The notes: generated from the letters alone by a model not told the origin. 64,000 nucleotides of DNA from Eulemur rufifrons (GCF_041146395.1 NC_091012.1:11026193-11090192); one strand, 5' to 3'. Shown: positions 22,946 to 34,033, numbered from the stretch's first letter. Program-made: numbers and translations.

Positions 22946-24680
22946 GTATGTGAGTCTCCCTGAGAGACCAGGGTCTTCATGGCCGTGAGTCCCAAGGCTC
23001 AACTATGCGTATGCCCCTCTGTCCCTCTGTACTCAGGGGTCCAACTTTCTCGGCCACAGAGCCTGGCCCTGACAGGACCTGCCTGAGTACCTGTGGCTTC
23101 TGAGAGAGAGATAGAGAGAGGGAGATTATATGTATGTGTGTTCGCAAGTGGGTCTAACTGGTCTGTCATGTTCGCCGTTTGCCTCGGGGCTCCTTTAAGT
23201 CACCTCGCCGTGAGCCCCTTGGTGCAGTTCCGCTCGGGCTAGGGCCCCGGTGCCATTTGTTTACTGTGGGGTTCCTGCATGGGGGTAGGATGGTGTGGTT
23301 CCGCCTGGTCAAGGACGGGGGTGCCACCTGAGACCAGCAAGAGGAGGAACGTCCTCCCCACCAGGAGGTGAGCCAGTATTCCCACACGAAGAGGATGACA
23401 GCCAAGCTGACGACTACCACCACCACCTCACCAGGAACTCTGGAGGCCAGAGAGGTGTTCAGGGAAGGCCAGGAAGGAGATTCTGCCTCCCTTGGGCCTC
23501 ATGCCCTACCTAGGCTCACTCCTGCCTTCTCTGACGGAGGCCGGAGGGCAGAGAAGCAGAGACCGTCGAGGGAGAACATCTGCCCTCCACAGGGGCCTTT
23601 CTGGCTAGCTCAGCCATCCAAGGTGGCATCCCCGTGGCGGTTGGCAGTGCTTTCTCCTGCCGGGGTGCCAGCTTGTACCCCAGCACCATGCCCCCACATC
23701 TTATCACTTCCTCCATGGTTTCCGAGGGCCTGGACCCTTCTTCATCTGGATGAACCGTGTGCGCCAGAACACTATCCCACTCCATCAAGGTCAGCATTGG
23801 GGGCATCCACTGCGTGAGGCTTTGCTTCTCCACAGTGCCTTCTTAATGACTGGGTAGGCCTGAGGCCCGTGCCCATCCTCCCAGCCATTTGTTTTGCCAG
23901 CAAGTCAGTCAAGTCTTGGTGTCAGTGCCCCATCGGTCGTTGCCCATGATTCATATGGGCTGAGCGGCAGCACACCTTGCCTGGCCTTTGCCTTCTGAGG
24001 AAGAGGCTGTTGTCTTGGCGTCCGCTCTGCGTTTGTTCCTTTCTTGCAGGGAGATCTATACTTGCCTTGTTCCTGGGGAGGTTTGCGCAGGGGTGGGCAA
24101 TGGCTGGCAGGGGCCATTGCCCACCCTTGTTTTCCCTCAGGAGGTGGGAGAGCAGGAGGAGGGACAGGGTCTTGTGTGGCTGCAGGGTGGTGGTGGCCCT
24201 GTTCCCCTTGGCTGAGGTTCGGGGGCTGAGTGCACTGGTGGATAAGCGTTTCCTCTTCGGTCCAGAATGCCTAGTCTTGCCCAGGCCTGCAGACGCGGGC
24301 CTGTGCCTGTGGTCCTAGGTAGGCTCTGCTTTCCCCGAGCTCTCCTGGGGCCCTCTGGGCCCCTGGCAAGGGTGCCTTCTCCCCAAGGTCGGTCTTGGAG
24401 CGGGCCGGATCCGCTGGCAAAACACCCCCTCCGTCCTTGCACCCTGCTGGGCTGTCAGGTCTTAGGCAGGCACCCCTCTCTGGTCCTACTTGCTGTCCCC
24501 TGGACTTGCCTGGCTGCGCCTTACCTCCTACCCTGAAGAGCAGAGGGGACAGTCCGCAGGCCCTGGCAATGAAGACTGGGCCTCGCAGGCTGAAGGTGGC
24601 TCCATGGAGGCATCCAGGAAGCAGCAGCAGCATCCACGGACCGGTCCACCATCGCCACCTCACACCCACCTGCTGGCTGT
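22946..24680 (+). repeat. Tandem unit 1 of an unidentified GC-rich triplication
   Basis: This is the first of three related units. It begins near 'gtgagtctccctgagagacc', passes a GA microsatellite (about 23,100-23,130), then a well-conserved core (23,400-23,850), and ends at 'cacacccacctgctggctgt'. It is about 1,735 bp. I do not recognise the parent sequence. Several splice-like signals are shared between copies (for example 'cctttcttgcaggga' near 24,045), but no uninterrupted reading frame runs through a whole unit. It may be a duplicated gene fragment, a pseudogene or a noncoding macrosatellite-like repeat. Confidence 0.7.
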
Positions 24681-24835
24681 TTGTGTGAGTCTCCCCGAGA
24701 GTCCAAAGTCATCATGCCCCTTACTCGGGAGGTTGGACTGCCCGATGGCCGTGTGCCCCTTGTACTCACGGGTTTCTCTTTGCCCACCGTGGAGCCTGGC
24801 CCTCTCAGGAACTGCCTCAGTTCCTTTGGCTTTAG

Positions 24836-24836
24836 A

Positions 24837-24868
<32 letters not shown>

Positions 24869-24870
24869 AG
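24836..24870. repeat. (GA)n microsatellite
   Basis: A run of gagaga with one gtgaga interruption. Shorter homologous runs occur at the same place in unit 1 (about 23,100-23,130) and unit 3 (about 27,270-27,315), so the tract predates the triplication. Confidence 0.9.
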
Positions 24871-26289
24871 TGATATGTATGTGTGTTGGCAGGTGGGAGC
24901 CACTGGTTTGCCTCGGGGCTCCTTGAAGTCACCTTTCCTCGTGTTGAGCCCCTTGGTGCAGTTCTGCTCGGGCTAGAAAGTCCAGTGCCATTCGTTTTCT
25001 GTGGGGTTCCTGCTAGGGAGTTGGATGGTCTGGTTCCGGCACGGAGATGGGGCGCCACCTGGCACTGGCAAGAGTAGGAATGTCCTCGCTGCCGGGAGGT
25101 GAGCCAGCTTTCCCATCTGAGGCGGACGACAGGCAAGCCGATGACAACGACCAGCACTTCAACAGGAATTCTGGATGCCAGGGAGAGCTGTGCAGGGAAG
25201 GCCCATTAGGAGATTCTGCCTCCCTTTGGCCTCATGCCCTACCTAGGCTCATGCCTACCTTCTCCAATGGAGGCCAGAGGGCACAGAAGCAGAGACTCTG
25301 GACGGAGAACATGTGTCCCTCCACAGGGGCCTTTCTGGCTAGCTCAGCCATCCAAGGCGGCATCCCCGTGGCGGTTGGCAGTGCTTTCTCCTGCCGGGGT
25401 GCCAGCTTGTACCCCGACACCGTGCCCCCATATCTTTTTTCTTCCTCCATGGTTTCCGAGGGCCCGGACCCTTCTTCATCTGCATGAACTGTGTGCGCCA
25501 GAAAACATTCCCAGTCCATCAAGGTCAGCATTGGGGGCATCCACTGCGTGAGGCTTTCCTTCTCCACAGTGCCTTCTTAGTGACTGGGTAGGCCTGACGT
25601 CCGTGCCCCTCCGCCCAGCCATTTGTTCTGCCAGCAAGGGAGTCAAGTCTTGGTGTCAGTGCCCCATTGCTCGTTCCCCATGATTCCCACGGGCTGAGCG
25701 GCAGCACACCTTTGCTGGCCTTTGCCATCGGAGGAAGAGGCTGTTTCACTTGGCATCTGCTCTCCCTTCGTTCCTTTCTTGCAGGGATATCTGTGCTTGG
25801 CTTGTTCCTGGGGAAGTGTCGGCAGGGGTGGGCAATGGCTGGCAGGGGCCATTGCCCGCCACTGTTTTCACTGAGGGGGTGGGGCAGGAGGAGGAGGGAC
25901 TGCGTTTTGTGTGGCTGCAGGTTGGTGCTGGCCCTGTTCCCCTTCGCTGAGTTTGGGGGGCTTAGTGCACTGCCTGCCTAACCGTTTTCTCTTCGGTCAA
26001 GGATGCCCAGTCTTGCCCAGGCCTGCAGAAGCGGGCCTGTGCATGTGTTCCTAGGTAGGCTCTGCTTTCCCCGAGCTCTCTGGGGTCCCATTGGCCCCTG
26101 GAAAGGGTGCCTTCTCCCCAAGGTCAGTCTTGGAGCCGGCCGGTCCTGCGGGGGAAACACCGCCGCCTCCCTTCCTGCGTCCTGCTGGGCTGTCAGGTCT
26201 TAGCCAGGCACCCCTCTCTGGTCATACTTGCTGTCCCCTGGACTTGCCTGGCTGCGCCTTACCGCCTACCCTGAAGAGCACGGGGGGCA

Positions 26290-26990
26290 GGCAGGAGCCC
26301 ACGGTGATTAAGACCGGGCCAGTACCTGGTGGCCCCAGGGGCCCTCGGAGGCACAGGACACCTAAGTTGATGAACTGTTACCCGGAGCCTTCCCTCGGGC
26401 CTCAGGTAACCCCTTGTGCCCCACAGGCCCGGTCCCCGCTCACCAGAGTTCATCGCGGCCGCCGTGGGCAGCCACGCCTGTCCCCAGTGGGTCTCATGCC
26501 AGCTCAGATCCCAGGAGGAGGGATGGCAATGTTCGCCTCTCACCCTGAGGCCGGCCCTCCACTGGGAGCTGGGATCCCAACCAGATCTCTGCGCAAAGAG
26601 GACCGGGACGCTGTGCCCCCTCCTCACCCCTCCCCCGACCCATGGTGGTCCCTGTCCGCTCCGGGTCTTTCTCCCCTCACAGCCTCCTGCCGCCCTTCCA
26701 GACACCCTAGGCAGCACCGTCTCGCCCTCCACCGCCGCCGCAGGTGGGCATCCCCGTGGCCATGGCCGGATCGCGAGGCCAAAGCCGCCCTGGCCTTCTG
26801 ACAGCCTTGGCCGGCCAGGGGAGCCAGCCTTACAACCGCGCATGCGCAAGTCGCTGTCATTATGACAGCGGCTGTTGCCTAGGGCCGCGTCTCTATGGCA
26901 GGAGCCCTCTGCGGCCAGGCCGGGCACGTCCTTGTCAGGCTCTGGCCTGTCCTCTCCAGGATGCCTGCCAGGGGTTCGTCCGCGGTTCCA
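26290..26990. promoter_or_regulatory. CpG-rich segment with NRF1-type palindrome
   Basis: This segment is present only in unit 2. It is dense in CpG and contains gcgcatgcgc at 26,838-26,847, the consensus palindrome of the activator NRF1. Directly after it is a perfect inverted repeat with 9-bp arms around one base, centred at 26,861 (26,852-26,870, arms cgctgtcat/atgacagcg). NRF1 sites in CpG islands commonly mark TATA-less promoters, so this is a candidate promoter. Direction and transcript are unknown. Confidence 0.4.
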
Positions 26991-27110
26991 AGGAGAAGAA
27001 GGAGGGCTCAGCGGGCGGCAGAAGGCTCCGTCGTCGCAGCCTGCAGGAAGCAGCAGGGGGAATCCCTGGACCTGTCGCCCATCGCCACCTCACAGCCGCC
27101 TGCTGGCTGT

Positions 27111-28580
27111 GTATGTGAGTCTCCCCGAGAGTCCAGGGTCTTCACGCCCGTGAGTCCCAAGGCTCCACTATCCGTATGCCCGTGTGTCCCTCTCTACTCA
27201 GGGGTCCACCTTCCTCGGCCGCAGAGCCTGGCCCTGACAGGACCTGCCTGAGTACCTGTGGCTTCTGAGACAGAAGGAGGGACAGAGAGAGAGATAGAGA
27301 GAGAGAGGGAGATTATATGTATGTGTGTTCGCAAGTGGGAGTCACTGGTCTGTCGTGTTCGCCGTTTGCCTCGGGGCTCCCCTAAGTCACCTCGCCATGA
27401 GCCCCTTGGTGCAGTTCCGCTCGGGCTAGGGCCCCGGTGCCATTCGTTTACCGTGGGGTTCCTGCATGGGGGTAGGATGGTGTGGTTCCGCCTGGTCAAG
27501 GGCGGGGGTGCCACCTGAGACCGGCAAGAGGAGGAACGTCCTCCCCACCAGGAGGTGAGCCAGTATTCCCACACGAAGAGAGGATGACAGCCAAGCTGAC
27601 GACTACCACCACCACCTCACCAGGAACTCTGGAGGCCAGAGAGGTGTGCAGGGAAGGCCAGGAAGGAGATTCTGCCTCCCTTGGGCCTCATGCCCTACCT
27701 AGGCTCACGCCTGCCTTCTCTGACGGAGGCCGGAGGGCAGAGAAGCAGAGACCGTCGAGGGAGAACATCTGCCCTCCACAGGGGCCTTTCTGGCTAGCTC
27801 AGCCATCCAAGGTGGCATCCCCGTGGCGGTTGGCAGTGCTTTCTCCTGCCGGGGTGCCAGCTTGTACCCCAACACCATGCCCCCACATCTTATCACTTCC
27901 TCCATGGTTTCCGAGGACTGGACCCTTCTTCATCTGGATGAACCGTGTGTGCCAGAACACATTCCCACTCCATCAAGGTCAGCATTGGGGGCATCCACTG
28001 CGTGAGGCTTTGCTTCTCCACCGTGCCTTCTTAATGACTGGGTAGGCCTGAGGCCCGTGCCCATCCTCCCAGCCATTTGTTTTGCCAGCAAGTTAGTCAA
28101 GTCTTGGTGTCAGTGCCCCATCGCTCGTTTCCCATGGGCTGAGCGGCAGCACACCTTGCCTGGCCTTTGCCTTCTGAGGAAGATTCTGTTTCCCTTGGTT
28201 TCCGCTGTCCGTTGATTCCTGTCTTGCAGGGAGATTTGTGCTTGGCTTGTTCCTGGAGAGTTGTTGGCAGGGGTGGGCATTGGCTTACAGGAGCCATTGC
28301 CCACCACTGTTTACACAGAGGGGGTAAGTCAGGAGGAGGTGAGACTGGGTTTTGTGTGGCTGCAGGGTGGTGGTGGCCCTGTTCCCCTATGCTGAGGTTC
28401 GGGGGCTGAGTGCACTGCCTGCGTAACCGTTTTCTGTTCGGTCAAGAATGCCCAGTCTTGCCCAGGCCTGCAGATGTGGGCCTTTCCATGTGTTCCTAGG
28501 TAGGCTCTGCTTTCCCCGAGCTCTCTTGGGGCCCTCTGTGTCCCTGGAAATGGTGTCTTCTCCCCAAGGTCAGTCTTGGA
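27111..28580 (+). repeat. Tandem unit 3 (truncated by L1)
   Basis: The third copy starts 'gtgagtctccccgagagtcc' and is very close to unit 1 through the core (27,600-28,030). It stops at 28,580 after 'ccaaggtcagtcttgga', where unit 2 continues with 'gccggccggtcctgcg'. L1 sequence follows immediately. The missing right part does not reappear after the L1 block at 34,033, so the copy is truly truncated and not merely interrupted. Confidence 0.7.
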
Positions 28581-29241
28581 TGACTACATGGCGTGGTGTT
28601 TTCCTATTTGCTATGAATCTCCCAGGGGTCCTTTGAGCTTCTTGAATCTGTATGTCTAGAGAATTAGCAAGGCCCGGAAATTTTTCCTCGATTATGTCTT
28701 CAAATAGCTTGTCCAACCCTTGCTTATTGTCTTCTTCACCCTCAGGAATGCCAATAACTCTCAAGTTAGGTTTCTTCACATAATCCCACATTTCTTGAAG
28801 ACTCTGATCATTTCTCTTAATGCTTTGATCTATCTCTGTGACTGACTTCTTTAGTTGGAATTAGTTATCTTCAATTTCTGAGATTCTTTCCTCTATTTGA
28901 TCTACCCTGCTCTTGAGACTTTCCACAGTCTTTTGTAGCTCTCTGAGTGAATTTTTCTTTTCTAGGAGTTCAGTTTGGTTTTTCTTCAATATTTCAATTT
29001 CTTTAGTGAATTTTTCCTCCAAATCCTGTATTTTTTTTGTGGTTTCTTTGTGTTGATTATCCATTGATTCTTGTATATTATTCAGCTTGTTTATAATCCA
29101 TAATTGTAATTCTTCCTGTGACATGTTGGTGTTTTGAGTCTGGTTTTTGTCAAATGGTTGAGAGCTGGTATTTCTCTTTGTGGGTGAGCTTTCTTTTTGA
29201 TTCTTTGTGCTCCCTGTGTTTTTTCGTTGGGCCCTTCCCAT
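28581..29241 (-). pseudogene. L1 ORF1 N-terminal half, one nonsense codon
   Basis: ORF1 encodes the RNA-binding trimeric chaperone of LINE-1. The start MGRAQRKNTG at 29,241 is followed by a long coiled coil (for example ELLEKKNSLRELQKTVESLK) up to a TAA at 28,863-28,861. The same frame then continues without shift (FQLKKSVTEIDQSIK) into the RRM-like part (LRVIGIPEGEEDNKQG) until the break at 28,581. The C-terminal domain is missing. One point mutation apart, the frame is still open, so the copy is fairly young. Confidence 0.85.
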
Positions 29242-29959
29242 CTAGATTTATCGCTGGATCGTTTCTTATAGATTTAGTCTGGTTAACAGAACTCTTTGTG
29301 CTCTATTCTTAGGTTGTGAAACAGTCTAGGTATGTTGCTTCCTTTGGCAAGAGGGGTGACTGTTGTGAATTGTTTAGAGATTTTTCTATTTCAGTTGGGG
29401 GACTGCTTCTGATGGGTCCAATCCTAGAGGATTGGAGTCATCCAAGACCGCTTTGGCGAGTTCGGACACTGTGCTGTGATCTTTCAGAAGACAGGCAGCA
29501 TCTACACTAGTAGTAGACTGAAATTCTCTTTGTTTGTTTGTTTGTTTGTTTCCCTTTGGTTCTTCCTCTATAGGGGTGGTTTCTGTCTCTATCCGCAGGA
29601 AAGACACTAGCTATGGGGAGTGGATGGTGCCCTCGCTCGCTCAGCGCCCCAGTTCCTGCAGCTCCCACGGGTAAAAGTCTGCCTTGGCCCAATGTCCCCA
29701 GGGACCAGGCTCCACACTCTCGCTTCTGGAGAAGTAGTCAGTGTTTACACAAGGGCGGGGCCCCTATATAAAGCCTGTGGACCAGGGGAGGGGGCCGTCC
29801 AGAGAGCCTCTTGGCACCCTATTGCTCCGCAGTGACTTGGTTTTGGGCCCCAAGATGGCGATTGCGTGCCCGCAGATCGCTGGCATTGGGGGTGACTACT
29901 CAGGTTCCGGTATGTACCAGAGCCAGGGGCCTGGCCCGTTTGGAAGCTCACCGTGGCTT

Positions 29960-30145
29960 CCCAGTTAGAAGGCAAAAGGAGAGAAGAAAGAAAGAAAAAA
30001 AAAGAAAAGAAAAAGAAGAGAAAAGAAAGAAAACAAGGAGAAGAAAAAGAAAGAGAAAAGAAAAAGAGAAGAGAAGGGGAAAAAAAGATAAAAGAGAAAA
30101 ACAAAACAAAACAAACAAACAAACAAACAAACAACACAAAAAACC
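29960..30145. repeat. Long polypurine tract and (AAAC)n run inside the L1 5' UTR
   Basis: About 130 bp on the plus strand is almost purely A and G (29,968-30,102), followed by repeated aaac units to about 30,140. It lies within the L1 5' UTR, where the L1 sense strand is polypyrimidine. Long hydrophobic or lysine-rich frames predicted over it come only from this composition. Confidence 0.85.
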
Positions 30146-31137
30146 TAACCCAAAACACCAAATACACAAACACAAAAGAACAAAAACAAAAGTACACAGC
30201 ACCACACCACATCGCTAAATGAAGAGATACACAAATCTGAAGCATATCGTTCGGCGACTCAATGATTGTGGTTTTGCGCCTTAGCACAGCTCCGCCCCTT
30301 CACGCCCGCTCGGTTGGATCCCGAGCGGCGATTCAATGTTGTTTTTTTTTTATGTCTTAGTGCAGCTCTGCACCTTCACGCCGAGCACGGCCCCGGAAGA
30401 GATGGCGTGGTCCCAGAGACCAGCGGAGGGCGCTGGGCAGAGAGAGCCGCTTGGGACCTTGTGGCTCCTGAGCGGTTCCGCCTTTGCTTTCAAGAGGGTG
30501 CCCGCAGCGCTCCGGGGTCGGAGGGGGACCAGCTCCCCAGCAGTCAGAGACCGCCACTGCCGGGGGGCTGGCCAGAAAAGCCGCCGGGGGCCACCGGCTG
30601 GAGAACTGCTGAAAAAAGCAGCACAGGGGCACAACGCAATTCTCTGATCGAGGATCCTTCGTGCCCCTCCCACTTGGCGCAGGTCCGTCCCTCCTTACCA
30701 AGGGCTGTCTCAGCCAAGACTTCCCAGGTTCCAAGCTATTCTCCCGAAAAAGCCTCGTGTCTGCAATGCCCCACGTCTCACTCGGTGATTCTGCTCTGGC
30801 GTGCGGGGGGGTCTCCAAGCAATTGGGGTTGGAGGTCAGTGAGGAGAGCAAGCTGCTTTCCCAAAAGACTGCCCCCACCCCACCTGGGGTGGGTGCAGCC
30901 GGCCCGCGCTCCGCTGGCTACTGTCTGTTCCGCGTTCCGCAGAGTTCCGCAATCCTAATTTTCGTTCACCTCAGACCTCACTCGCTCTGTTTGTCCCACG
31001 CTGATTTTCTGTGGATTCACACCACTGTTCCTGTGTGGGAGCAGTCCTCTAGTGTTGTGGCAGGTCCGGATCCACAGCTTCCTTCACCAGAGTGCAGATC
31101 CAGGCAGTCACCACCACTCCGCCATCTTCCGATCCCC

Positions 31138-34033
31138 TCATTTAGTTCCGATTTGATCTTATTAATTTCACTCCTTCTGCTTAGTTTGGGGTCAGTCTGT
31201 TCTTCTTTCTCCAGCTCTTTGAGTCTATTCATTAGGTTGTCTATTTGTAAATTTTCTGTCTTTTTGATAGAGGCATTTATGGAAATAAACTTTCCTCTCA
31301 GGACTGCTTTAGCTGTGTCCCACAGATTTTGATAACTTGTGTCTCCTTTGTCATTTAGTTCAAAGAATCTTTTGATTTCCATCTTGATTTCCTCATTTAT
31401 GAAATGATCGTTCAGGAGAGGTTGTTTAGCTTCCATGACTTTGAGTAGAAACAAGAATTTCTGTTAGGGTTGATTTCTATTTTTCCATTGTGATCTGAGA
31501 ATATGCACAGTATAACTGAAGCCAGCATAACTCTAATACCAAAACCAGGAAAGGATGCAACAAAAATACAAAACCACTGACCAATATACCTCATTAATAT
31601 AGATGTAAAAATTCTCAATAAAATCCTAGCAAATCCAATCCAGGTGTTTATCAACAAAATAATCCATCACGACCAAGTGGACTTCATCCCAGAGACACAG
31701 GGAGGGTTCAACATACACAAATTTATAAATGTAATACTCCACATAAATAGAAGCAAAAACAAAGACCATATGATCCTCTCCATAGATGCAGAAAAAACAT
31801 TTGAAAAAATTCAACACCCTTTTATGATCAGAATGCTTAACAAAATAGGCATAGACAGAGCCTACCTAAAAATAATACAAGCCATATATGAAAAACCCAC
31901 AGCCAACATCATACTGAATGGGGAAAAATTGAAAGCCTCCTGACTCAGCACTGGAACCAGACAGGGTTGCCCACTGTCCCCACTGCTATTCAGCATAGTG
32001 CTGGAAGTCCCTGTGAGAGCAATCAGGCAAGAGAGCAGAATGAAGGCTGTCCAAATGGGGACAGAGGAGATCAAACTCTAACTCTTTGCAGATTATATGA
32101 TATTATATCTAGAAAACCCCAAGGATTCAACCAAGAGACTCGTGGAACTGATAAATGAATTCAGTAGAGTGTCAGGATACAAAATCAATACACACAAATC
32201 AGAGGCATTCATATATGCCAATAACAGTCAACAGAGAACCAAATCAAAGACTCAATACCCTTTACAATAGCAACAAAGAAAGTAAAAAACATAGGAATAC
32301 ATTTAACTAAGGAAGTAAAAGACCTCTACAGGGAGAACTATCAAACACTGAGGAAGGAAACTGCAGAACATGTAAATGGGTGCAAAACCATACCATGCTC
32401 ATGGATCGGAAGAATCAAAACTGTTAAAATGTCCATAGTACCCAAAGTGATCTACAGATTCAATGCAATCCCTATTGAATTACCAACATCATTTTTCACA
32501 GATATAGAAAAAATAATTTTATGCTTTGTATGGAACCAGAGAAGACCCCATTTAGCAAAAGCAATTTTAAGCAATAAGAACAAAATGGGAGGTATTAATT
32601 TACCAGACTTCAAACTATACTACAAAGCTGTGGTTATTAAAACAGCTTGGTACTGGCACAAGTACAGGGACACAGACCAGTGGAACAGAATCAAGAATCC
32701 AGATATAAAACCATCCTCATGTAGCCATCTAATCTTTGACAAAGCAGACAATAACATACTCTGGGGAAAAGAATCCTTATTCAATAAATGCTGCTGGGAA
32801 ACCTGGACAGCCACATGTAGAAGACTTAAACAGGATCCACACATTTTACCTCTCACAACAATCAAATCTCGGTGGATAACAGACTTAAACCTTAGGTGTG
32901 AAACGATTAGAATTCTAGAAGAAAATGTGGGAAAGACTCTTATAGACATTGGCCTAGGCAATGAATTTATGAAGAAGACCCCCAAGGCAATCACAGCAAC
33001 AACAAAAATAAATAAATGGGACCTGATTAAATTGAAAAGCTTCTGCACAGCCAAAAAAAACTGTCACGAGCGTAAATAGACAAACTACAGAATGGAAAAA
33101 AGTTTTTGCATGCTACACATCTGACAAAGCACTGATAACTAGAATCTATTTAGAACTCAGGTAAATCAGCAAGAAAAAATCAAACAACCTATCAAAAAGT
33201 GGGCAAAGGACATGAACAGAAATTTTTCAAAAAAAGACAGAAGAATGGCCAACAAACACATGAAACAAATCCGTAACATCTCTAATCATCAGGGAAATGC
33301 AAATCAAAACCACACTGAGATATCACTTAACTCCAGTGAGAATGGCCTTTATCAAAAAGTCCCAAAAAGGTAAATGTTGGTGTGGATGCAGAGAGATAGG
33401 AACATTCATACATTGCTGGTGGGACTGCAAACTAGTGCAACCCCTGTGGAAAGCAATATGGAGATACCTTAAACAGATACAAGTAGACATACCATTTGAT
33501 CCAGGAATCCCATTACTGGGCATTTACCCAAAAGGACAAAAGACATTCTATAACAAAGATATCTGCACCCGAATGTTTATAGCAGCACAATTCACAATTG
33601 CGAAGATGTGGAAAAAACCCAAGTGCCCATCCATCAATACATGAGTGGATTAATAAAATGTGGTATATGTATACCATGAAGTACTACTCAGCTATAAGAA
33701 ACAATGGTGATATAGCACCTCTTGTATTTTCTTGGAAAGAGTTGGAACCCATTCTACTAAGTGAAGTATCACAAGAATTGTACTCACCATCAAATTGGGT
33801 TCAATGATCATCACCTAAGAGCACATTTAGGAATAACATTAATCAGGTGTCGGGCAGATGTGGGTGGGGGAGGGGATGGGTGTATACATACATAATGAGT
33901 GTGACGCTCACTGTCTAGGGGATGAACACGTTTGAAGCTCTGACTCGGGGGGGAAGGTAAGGGCAATATACGTAACCTTAACTTTTTTACCCCAATATGC
34001 TGAAATAAGAATAAAAAAATAAAAATTAAAAAA
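31138..34033 (+). mobile_element. LINE-1 3' part with inverted 5' segment
   Basis: The stretch 31,138 to about 31,511 encodes, on the minus strand, ORF2 from the end of the endonuclease domain (SDHNGKIEIN) through [19 protein letters not shown]. At about 31,512 the orientation flips, and 31,512-34,033 is sense ORF2 from the RT domain (IPKPGKDA) to the 3' UTR and A-rich tail. About 90 ORF2 codons are missing at the flip, as expected for twin priming. The left edge abuts exactly the 5' terminus of the neighbouring L1 piece. The copy is dead: stops are present and the catalytic FADD reads FADY near 32,090. Confidence 0.85.
32429..33079 (+). pseudogene. L1 ORF2 C-terminal fragment, 216-codon open stretch
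   Basis: This is the longest open piece of the sense part: the post-RT region of ORF2 with [50 protein letters not shown] and [21 protein letters not shown] frameshift ends it at an A run near 33,055. The remaining ORF2 ([18 protein letters not shown], the cysteine-rich end) continues at 33,297-33,644 in another frame. Confidence 0.85.

Larger units (their letters stand above)
24681..27110 (+). repeat. Tandem unit 2 (long form with CpG-rich insert)
   Basis: The second copy starts 'gtgagtctccccgagagtcc' and is about 2,430 bp, roughly 700 bp longer than unit 1. The extra length is a GC- and CpG-rich segment near 26,290-26,990. It shares the conserved core (25,200-25,580) with units 1 and 3 but lacks the 'tctgtcgtgttcgccgttt' stretch they have, so units 1 and 3 are closer to each other than either is to this middle copy. 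It carries the longest GA run at 24,836-24,870. Confidence 0.7.
28581..31137 (-). mobile_element. LINE-1 5' end: complete 5' UTR plus ORF1 start, antisense
   Basis: Read on the minus strand, the element starts at 31,137 with 'ggggatcggaagatggcgg'. This resembles the canonical L1 5' terminus, including the AAGATGGC motif bound by YY1 in human L1. A 5' UTR of about 1.9 kb follows (31,137-29,242), then ORF1 from 29,241. The sequence stops abruptly inside ORF1 at 28,581, at the end of the tandem block. An L1 that keeps its 5' end but lacks its 3' end cannot result from simple target-primed insertion, so this piece was inverted, recombined or produced by a template switch. Confidence 0.85.

Noticed and set aside
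24660..25157. Minus-strand frame with a hydrophobic start (VVVVSLAVILFVWEYWLTSW in the other copies), a possible membrane segment
   Set aside because: Present in all three units but followed by low-complexity sequence. The Val run comes from a (cca)n stretch, and no matching family is known to me, so it is left as part of the unidentified repeat.
26091..26927. Frames of 236 (plus) and 222 (minus) codons in tandem unit 2
   Set aside because: Stop-poor because of the high GC content, present on both strands at once, and rich in P, G, R and A without motifs. They are not shared as frames with unit 1.
29745..30287. 180-codon frame full of F, L, S and C that looks like a membrane protein
   Set aside because: It is the translation of the polypyrimidine strand of the purine tract in the L1 5' UTR (low complexity).
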